Below are positions 6,168 to 11,445 of a stretch of DNA of 11,445 nucleotides, piece after piece. The stretch's first letter is position 1, and each line of letters begins with the position of its first letter. This stretch comes from JAWLHJ01 sp039587535 (lineage in GTDB: Bacteria > Gemmatimonadota > Gemmatimonadetes > Longimicrobiales > Gaopeijiaceae), in NCBI GenBank assembly GCA_039587535.1, contig JBDHIF010000054.1:1-11445 (forward strand), read 5' to 3'. The position numbers were made by a program, and so were the translations under genes. The notes beneath the pieces were generated by a model. That model had not been told where the DNA came from and did not search any database. It was given only the letters and a program-made list of their open reading frames with translations.

Positions 6168-7937
6168 TCACGGCCGGTCCACCTGATTCGTGCATTGCGC
6201 GGTTCCTTCCTCGCACACCTGATAGGACGACCCGGGCGTATCGTCCCGGTAGGAGCCGGTATTGGCGATCGTTGCGGCCAGGGCACCGTCTTCGTACACG
6301 TCCACCAGGGCGCCCCCACCGCTCCACCTCAGGTCGGCCCTCACGCGACCGCTGGTCTTCCACGAAACGGTCAACGTGCCCAGCGGAGCTGGATCTCCGC
6401 CTCCGCCGCTTCCTCCGTCACTCGCCGAGGCGCAGTCGTCGGGGTCACCAGGGACGAACGCGAGGCCCGGGCCCGCGACGTCCGTCACGCAGAAGGTGAA
6501 GTCTCCCGCCCCGTTCCGCAGGTTTGGCGTCTGGAAGGTCACGTTGCCGCTGGCGTCCGTGACGCCGGTGACGTCCGTGGCCTGGAAGTCACCCGACCAA
6601 TCGCCGGTGACCGTAGCGCCGGCCACACCCGCGCCCGATACCACCTCGGCGATCTGCACCTCCGCCACGCCCTTCTTTCGCCTGTTGCCGTTGACGGTGA
6701 CGACGTTGTCGGCCACCTGAACGTCCGTGTCCTCGGCGGGCGGTGGCGGGCTGCCCCCGTCGAACAGCGTGTAGAGCAGCAGGTTGGGAGAGCCCGACCC
6801 GCCGTTGCTCACGACGCCGGATGTGGTGGAACCCAGCAGAGCGCTGGCGACGTCGGCAGGCGTGGAACCTGGGTTCTGCGCCAGATACAGCGCCGCCGCC
6901 CCCGCCACGTGGGGGGAGGCCATGGACGTTCCGCTGGCAGTGGCGGTGGCAGTGGTGGACGCCTTGTGAGCCGAGGTGATCCCTACGCCCGGCGCGAAGA
7001 GATCGAGGCAGCTGCCGTAGTTCGAGAAAGACGCCCGAACGTCCGAGGCATCCGTGGCACCCACGGTCAGGGCCGACGGCTCGCTCGCGGGGGACCGGAC
7101 ACAGGCGTCCGTGCTCTCATTCCCCGCGGCGACCGCGAAGGTCACTCCCGCGGCCACGGTGTTCGCCACTGCCTGGTTCAGCGAAACCGAGTATCCACCA
7201 CCCAGGCTCATGTTGGCCACTGCCGGGCTGATATGATTCGCGGCGACCCAATCGACCCCGGCGACGACGCCGGAAATAGAGCCGGACCCGGAGCAGCTCA
7301 GGACCCGGACGGCGTGCAGCGATACGCCCTTCGCGACACCCCAGGTAGAGCCGCCCACGGTCCCGGCCACGTGGGTTCCATGCCAGTGGCAATCCTCGGC
7401 ACCCCACCCATCATTGATAGCCGTGAAGTCACCTGAAGCACGCCCGCCGAAGTCGCTGTGGTCAGTGCGGATACCGGTGTCGATCACGTAGACGTGTATG
7501 CCGGCAGCGCCTGTGGCGTAGCTGTAGTCTCCGTCCAGCGGCAGGGCGCGCTGATCAACGCGGTCCAAGCCCCATGTGGCCCCCGATTGGGTGTCGACGA
7601 TCGTGACCTCCAGGTCCGGCTCGACGTACGCTACGTTCGGGTTGGCCCCCAATGCTTCAACCGCTTGAGGTGGCAAGGAGGCCGAAAAGCCCTTGAGCGC
7701 TGTCTCGTAGGTGAACCCCAGTGTTCCGCCAAGCTGATCCACCAGCCCCCGCGCCTGGCTGGCCGGATCGACCACATCGCGGTTGAACACCACGATGTAA
7801 TCCGCGAGTTGAGCGCCCGCAGATCGGGCCGAGAATGCGGCGCCGGGCGTCGCCGAGGCGGGGGCCGTCGGGGGATCGGCATCCTGACAGGACACGACGA
7901 CGAGGGCCAAGAAGGCCATCAGTGCCAAACGTCTCAT
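6168..7937 (-). CDS. Secreted subtilisin-like serine protease (S8 family), predicted lipoprotein
   Basis: A 589-residue exported endopeptidase. The start at 7937 is chosen because it opens a clean lipoprotein signal (MRRLALMAFLALVVVSC, lipobox VVSC, Cys17) with GGAG 6 nt upstream; an in-frame start at 7982 would only add 15 polar residues. Residues about 45-112 are an I9-type propeptide (YIVVFN...AYVEPDLEV), which acts as intramolecular chaperone and inhibitor. The proteinase K-like catalytic domain (about 118-392) has the full triad: D153 (VIDTGI), H186 (HGTHVAG) and S338 (GTSMASPH), with oxyanion N273 (AAGNES). A Pro-rich linker leads to an Ig-like module (about 405-500), a Gly/Ser linker (about 505-517) and a fibronectin-like C-terminal module (about 520-585) of the SYQVCEEGTAQC type common in marine and soil subtilases. 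Paired cysteines suggest extracytoplasmic disulfides. It is convergent with the kinase and divergent from the polymerase, so likely a single-gene unit. Substrate unknown. Confidence 0.95.
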   Translation of the reverse strand: MRRLALMAFLALVVVSCQDADPPTAPASATPGAAFSARSAGAQLADYIVVFNRDVVDPASQARGLVDQLGGTLGFTYETALKGFSASLPPQAVEALGANPNVAYVEPDLEVTIVDTQSGATWGLDRVDQRALPLDGDYSYATGAAGIHVYVIDTGIRTDHSDFGGRASGDFTAINDGWGAEDCHWHGTHVAGTVGGSTWGVAKGVSLHAVRVLSCSGSGSISGVVAGVDWVAANHISPAVANMSLGGGYSVSLNQAVANTVAAGVTFAVAAGNESTDACVRSPASEPSALTVGATDASDVRASFSNYGSCLDLFAPGVGITSAHKASTTATATASGTSMASPHVAGAAALYLAQNPGSTPADVASALLGSTTSGVVSNGGSGSPNLLLYTLFDGGSPPPPAEDTDVQVADNVVTVNGNRRKKGVAEVQIAEVVSGAGVAGATVTGDWSGDFQATDVTGVTDASGNVTFQTPNLRNGAGDFTFCVTDVAGPGLAFVPGDPDDCASASDGGSGGGGDPAPLGTLTVSWKTSGRVRADLRWSGGGALVDVYEDGALAATIANTGSYRDDTPGSSYQVCEEGTAQCTNQVDRP

Positions 7938-7995
7938 GGAGCTCTCCAGGAACGGAGGATTCAGCCATCGACTGTGCCACAAACGGGGGGCTTGA

Positions 7996-8025
7996 AGAGT
8001 ACAGGAAGATGCGCCCGAGAATCAA
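7996..8025 (-). promoter_or_regulatory. Weak candidate promoter for the protease gene
   Basis: On the minus strand TTGATT (8025-8020) and TACTCT (8001-7996) are separated by 18 nt and end about 59 nt before the protease ATG. The -35 match is fair, the -10 match poor (three of six). Tentative. Confidence 0.22.
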
Positions 8026-8254
8026 GGTTCTTCTCGCGTAGGCAAACGTCAGAGAAACGGGCACTTAGCGTCCGGGTTGCATGGGTCCCGAGAGCCTGTG
8101 AGTGGGTCGATGGAGTCACTTCGATCGCGGCAACGTGCTGTGCCGTACATGAATAGGAGTTGGATTTTGACCGGGTAGCACGAGCTCACCTGAGAGGATC
8201 ACTTCCCCCACTAACCTCACAGGGCTGGATCGTCCTGAACGCACCCCAAATCAT

Positions 8255-8282
8255 TTGCTTTGTTGCATATTCGGTTTATGTT
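8255..8282 (+). promoter_or_regulatory. Candidate promoter of the polymerase gene
   Basis: TTGCTT (8255-8260) and TATGTT (8277-8282) with a 16-nt spacer resemble -35 and -10 hexamers. The second copy of the tandem repeat overlaps the -10, where a repressor would be effective. It lies about 45 nt before the GTG start. Confidence 0.35.
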
Positions 8283-8291
8283 CGGTTTTCG
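8269..8291 (+). promoter_or_regulatory. Tandem 11-nt repeat, possible SOS (LexA-like) operator
   Basis: TTCGGTTTATG (8270-8280) is followed directly by TTCGGTTTTCG (8281-8291), matching at nine of eleven positions. Read as tetramers it is ATTC-N7-GTTC (8269-8283), one mismatch from the direct-repeat LexA box GTTC-N7-GTTC known in Alphaproteobacteria. The family context supports this, since dnaE2 genes are commonly SOS-induced. The LexA box of this organism is unknown, so this is a hypothesis. Confidence 0.35.
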
Positions 8292-8327
8292 GTCTCGAGA
8301 GTTGATCCGAAGCCACAAGAGGGCGTT

Positions 8328-11300
8328 GTGTCCGAACCGTCTTACGTCGAGCTCCATTGCCACTCCGGCTACTCCTTCCTGGACGGCGCGTCCCATCCGG
8401 AAGAGCTGGTTCTGAAAGCGAAAGAGCTGGGATACCCTGCCCTGGCACTCACCGACCACAACGGCCTCTACGGCTCCATGGAGTTCGCCCAGCAGGCCAG
8501 GAGCGAGGGGCTCCAACCGATCACCGGAGCCGAGGTCACGATTCGTGACGAAGCGCTGGACGCCATGGTGGACGAGGCGCGCCGCGCAGGCGAAGCCAGG
8601 GCTCGACGTCGCGAACGGGGCGAGATCGCTTCGAGGCGCTACGTCCGACAGGATGCCACGGACCTCGAGGGGTGGCCCGACCTGGACAGAGATCTCTCCT
8701 TGACCGAGTTCACCGGGGGATTCGACCCCTGGGCCTACGAGCGGCCCGTCGATGTGGACCCGATCCGGGCGGGCACCCACGTGACGCTTCTGGCCGAGAC
8801 GCCAACCGGATACGCCAACCTCTGCCGGCTCCTGAGTGAGGCCCACCTCCAAAGCCCTCGCAGGATGCCCTCCCTCGCCCTCTCCTCGCTCCTGGAGCGA
8901 ACCGAAGGTCTGATCCTCCTCACCGGGTGCCGGCAGAGCCCCCTGCTCCGGGCCCTGGAGCGCAGTGAAGCCGAAGCCGACGCGCTGGCCCGCCGTTTCG
9001 TCCGCGCCTTCGGGCCCGGCAACGTCTTCGTGGAGCTGCAGGACAACCGGGTCCAGGGTGACGGAGCCCGGAACCGGGCCCTGGGTCGCCTGGCCACCCG
9101 TTTGGGGCTACCCGGCGTGGCCACGGGCAACGTCCACTACCACCGGCCGGGAAGACACCGACTTCAGGACGTGCTGGCGTCCATCCGCAACCGGACCACG
9201 CTGGACGGCTCCCACGGCATGCGCCGGCCGAACCGGCTCTTCCACCTGGCTTCGGCCCGGGAGATGGCGCACCGATTCCAGGGACGTCCGGACGCGCTCC
9301 GGAACACCCTGCTCATCGCCGAGCGGTGCACGACCTTCGACCTGACCCACGACCTGGGCTATGAGTTCCCCGACTTCGAGGGAAGCGAGCTGGGCTCGGC
9401 GGCCGAGGTGCTGGGAGCGGTGTGCGAGGCCGCACTGGACGAAAAGTACCCTCCGGGCTCCAGGCACCGCGACGAGGCCCAGCGCCGGTTGCTCGAGGAG
9501 CTCAACCTGGTGGAATACCATGGGCTGGCGGGCTTCTTCCTGGTCTACCGGGACATCATGAACCTGGCCCGCGAGGTGGGAGCGCGGGTGCGTGGGACGG
9601 CGCCACGGGCTCGGTCCAACCTCCCGCCGGGGCGGGGACGCGGCTCGTCGGTCTCGTCCATCATCTGCTACCTGATCGGCTTGTCCCACATCGATCCGGT
9701 GGCCACCGACCTGTTCCTGGGCCGCTTCCTGAATGAAGCGCTGCGAAGCGTCCCCGACATCGACCTGGACTTCCCCCGGGACATCCGGGAAGAGCTGATC
9801 CTCGAGGTCTACCGCCGCTACGGGAACGCCCATACCGGGCTCGTATGCACCTTTCCCACCTACCGGATCCGCTCGGCGGTCCGAGAGATCGGCAAGTCCC
9901 TGGACCTGCCCATGGGCGAGCTCGAGAAGCTGTCCAAGCTGGCGGAGCACCGGTCCGCTGCGGGCCTCAAGGAAGAGTTGGAGAACCTGCCCGAGTTCAA
10001 GGAAAAGGCCAACGCGCCCCTCTGGCAGGCTCTGGGAGAGCTGGCAGAAGGGATCAGCGGCCTGCCCCGTCACGTCTCCCAGCACGTGGGCGGCATGATT
10101 ATCTCCAGCCGCCCCCTGGTCGAGATCGTGCCCCTGGAGCCGGCGGCCTGGGAGGGCCGCGTCCTCTGTCAGTGGGACAAGGACAGCTGTGACGACGCGG
10201 GGTTCATCAAGATCGACTTCCTGGCCCTGGGGATGCTGTCGCTGGTGGAAGAGGCCACGGACCTGATCCATGTGCGCGATGGAGCCGCGCCGGACCTGTC
10301 CCGGATCGACTTCAAGGACGAGGCGGTCTACGACCGGATCTGCTCCGGCGACACCGTGGGCCTCTTCCAGGTCGAAAGCCGCGCCCAGATCCAGATGCTC
10401 CGGCGCACCAAGCCCCGGGACCTGGAGGAGCTGGCCATCCAGGTTGCCATCGTAAGGCCCGGGCCCATCGTCGGGGGTGCGGTGAACCCCTACGTACGGC
10501 GCAGGGAGATGCTCCGAGAGAACCCCGATTTCGTGGTCCCCTACGAACACCACCTGCTGGAAGAGGCGCTGGGCGAGACCCTGGGGGTGATCATCTACCA
10601 GGACCAGGTCCTCAAGGTGTGTCAGGCCCTCGCAGGATTCACGGACGGCCAGGCCGAAGGGCTGAGGCGGGCCATGAGCCGAAAGCGCTCCAGGGACGCG
10701 CTGATGAGCTACTGGGAGGCGTTCCGGGACGGGGCCGCCAGCAAGGGCGTGGACGAGACCACGGCCAAGACCGTCTTCCAGCAGGTGGTGGCGTTCAGCG
10801 AGTTCGGCTTTCCCAAGTCCCACGCCGCCGCCTTCGGCCTCCTGGCGTACCAGTCCGCGTGGCTTCGCCACTACCATCCGGTGGAGTACTACGTGGCGCT
10901 CTTCAACAACCAGCCCATGGGCTTCTACTCTCTGGACGCCCTGGGCCGTGACGCCCGCAGGAACGGCATCGAGATCCTCCTGCCCGACGTGAACCGGAGC
11001 CAGGTGCGGTGCACGGCGGAGGGAGGGAGCACTTCGACGGGCGCTCGATCCACCGTCGAGACGGCCGATACACCAAGCATTGCGCGTCATGGCGGCCCCA
11101 AACCCGACGCTCACCTCCGCGTGGGTCTCGGTTTCGTGCGGGGCTGGGGCAAGGACATCGCTCAGTGGGTCGTGGAGGAGCGTGAGCGGCACGGACCCTT
11201 CACTTCACTCCCCGACTTCCTCCGACGCACGCCTGCGGTCCTCAAGCGCCCCGCGGTGGAAAACCTGATCTGGGTCGGGGGATTCGACGCCCTGGGCCTG

Positions 11301-11445
11301 AGCCGCCGGGAGCTCCTGTGGCAGGCGGGCTTGTGGCTGGGCCCCGAGTCCGACGAGGACCGGCGGAGCGGCGGCCGGGAGGACCACCCCCAAACCGAGC
11401 TGGCGCTTGGGGACGCCTACATGGACCTGCCGTTCCCCGACCTGG
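8328..11445 (+). CDS. dnaE2: Error-prone DNA polymerase III alpha subunit, DnaE2/ImuC type (3' end cut off)
   Basis: A C-family DNA polymerase that in related bacteria copies across DNA lesions and drives SOS mutagenesis, usually with ImuB. The frame is open for 1039 codons from GTG 8328 (AGAGGG ends 4 nt upstream) to the edge. The PHP domain opens with YVELHCHSGYSFLDGASHPE and ALTDHNGLYG; H10, H12, D19, H44 and E69 are present, while the usual NDVHY is GNVHYH. The palm has PDIDLDF (aspartates D477, D479, D481) and D630 in KIDFLALGMLS, supplying the catalytic acids. DnaE2 rather than DnaE1 is indicated by SGLPRHVSQHVGGMIISSRP and LCQWDKDSCDDAGF. FSEFGFPKSHAAAFGLLAYQ and the GFDALGLSRRELLWQ region also fit. 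Residues about 73-149 are an Arg/Asp-rich insertion in the PHP domain, and about 422-434 a short Pro/Arg insertion before GRGRGSS. The usual end of the family, perhaps 80-150 residues, is missing. No imuA or imuB lies upstream; they could be downstream or elsewhere. Confidence 0.93.
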   Translation, partial: MSEPSYVELHCHSGYSFLDGASHPEELVLKAKELGYPALALTDHNGLYGSMEFAQQARSEGLQPITGAEVTIRDEALDAMVDEARRAGEARARRRERGEIASRRYVRQDATDLEGWPDLDRDLSLTEFTGGFDPWAYERPVDVDPIRAGTHVTLLAETPTGYANLCRLLSEAHLQSPRRMPSLALSSLLERTEGLILLTGCRQSPLLRALERSEAEADALARRFVRAFGPGNVFVELQDNRVQGDGARNRALGRLATRLGLPGVATGNVHYHRPGRHRLQDVLASIRNRTTLDGSHGMRRPNRLFHLASAREMAHRFQGRPDALRNTLLIAERCTTFDLTHDLGYEFPDFEGSELGSAAEVLGAVCEAALDEKYPPGSRHRDEAQRRLLEELNLVEYHGLAGFFLVYRDIMNLAREVGARVRGTAPRARSNLPPGRGRGSSVSSIICYLIGLSHIDPVATDLFLGRFLNEALRSVPDIDLDFPRDIREELILEVYRRYGNAHTGLVCTFPTYRIRSAVREIGKSLDLPMGELEKLSKLAEHRSAAGLKEELENLPEFKEKANAPLWQALGELAEGISGLPRHVSQHVGGMIISSRPLVEIVPLEPAAWEGRVLCQWDKDSCDDAGFIKIDFLALGMLSLVEEATDLIHVRDGAAPDLSRIDFKDEAVYDRICSGDTVGLFQVESRAQIQMLRRTKPRDLEELAIQVAIVRPGPIVGGAVNPYVRRREMLRENPDFVVPYEHHLLEEALGETLGVIIYQDQVLKVCQALAGFTDGQAEGLRRAMSRKRSRDALMSYWEAFRDGAASKGVDETTAKTVFQQVVAFSEFGFPKSHAAAFGLLAYQSAWLRHYHPVEYYVALFNNQPMGFYSLDALGRDARRNGIEILLPDVNRSQVRCTAEGGSTSTGARSTVETADTPSIARHGGPKPDAHLRVGLGFVRGWGKDIAQWVVEERERHGPFTSLPDFLRRTPAVLKRPAVENLIWVGGFDALGLSRRELLWQAGLWLGPESDEDRRSGGREDHPQTELALGDAYMDLPFPDL

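Larger units (their letters stand above)
7938..8327. other. 390-base divergent intergenic region
   Basis: Separates the protease start (minus strand) from the polymerase start (plus strand), so it must hold both promoters. I see no tRNA, no convincing small gene and no strong hairpin in the middle part (about 8041-8250). The last 80 bases are clearly more AT-rich than the surroundings and carry the tandem repeat and promoter-like hexamers listed separately. The rest is unassigned. Confidence 0.6.

Noticed and set aside
4319..6319. Long minus-strand open frame (666 codons) opposite the Ser/Thr kinase gene
   Set aside because: It is antisense to a gene with clear kinase and TPR motifs, encodes low-complexity Arg/Gly/Pro/His-rich sequence with no recognisable domain, and owes its length to high GC content.
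7458..8156. Plus-strand open frame of 232 codons opposite the protease start
   Set aside because: Mostly antisense to the signal peptide, propeptide and catalytic Asp region of the protease; no domain or ribosome binding site.
8150..8179. Nine-codon ORF (ATG at about 8150) preceding the polymerase gene
   Set aside because: Too short, no ribosome binding site, and distant from the polymerase start; likely chance.
9108..11192. Long minus-strand open frame (694 codons) opposite the polymerase gene
   Set aside because: Antisense shadow of dnaE2; the sense frame carries the PHP and palm motifs without interruption, while this frame shows no family signature.

Overview
The window is high-GC, densely packed bacterial DNA. 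Organism (inference): an uncultured soil or aquatic bacterium of the Gemmatimonadota type, or a similar high-GC phylum. The hints are a lipoprotein with a Gemmatimonadota-like CQDADPPTAP mature N-terminus, a large Ser/Thr kinase with a TPR array, a hybrid histidine kinase without a sensor domain, and a DnaE2-type polymerase. No rRNA, tRNA, insertion sequence, CRISPR array or phage gene is visible. Base composition looks uniform, so I see no sign of recent transfer.

Layout: (1) 1-1128, minus strand: a two-gene operon of a truncated hemoglobin (754-1128) followed 14 nt later by a class III adenylate cyclase with an N-terminal PAS-like region (739 to beyond the left edge). (2) 1129-1364: divergent intergenic region. 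(3) 1365-3034, plus strand: a hybrid histidine kinase/receiver protein whose ATP-binding motifs are degraded, overlapping by 4 nt a flavin reductase-like FMN-binding protein. (4) 3055-5908, plus strand: a candidate promoter and a membrane-anchored Ser/Thr protein kinase with 9-10 TPRs. (5) 5909-6167: convergent intergenic region with a 30-nt perfect palindrome that looks like a terminator. (6) 6168-7937, minus strand: a secreted subtilisin-like lipoprotein protease. (7) 7938-8327: divergent intergenic region with a tandem 11-nt repeat just before the polymerase. (8) 8328 to beyond the right edge, plus strand: an error-prone DnaE2/ImuC-type DNA polymerase III alpha subunit with an unusual insertion in its PHP domain. 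Both edge genes are cut by the window.

How the genes may work together: the left 3 kb looks like a signalling neighbourhood. A heme protein that can bind O2 or NO is co-transcribed with a cAMP-producing enzyme. Facing it is a two-gene operon of a probably kinase-deficient His-Asp phosphorelay protein and a flavin-dependent oxidoreductase. A split heme sensor/cyclase, with flavin as a possible electron source, is an attractive but unproven reading. The Ser/Thr kinase, protease and polymerase look like independent units: transmembrane signalling, extracytoplasmic proteolysis and mutagenic DNA repair.
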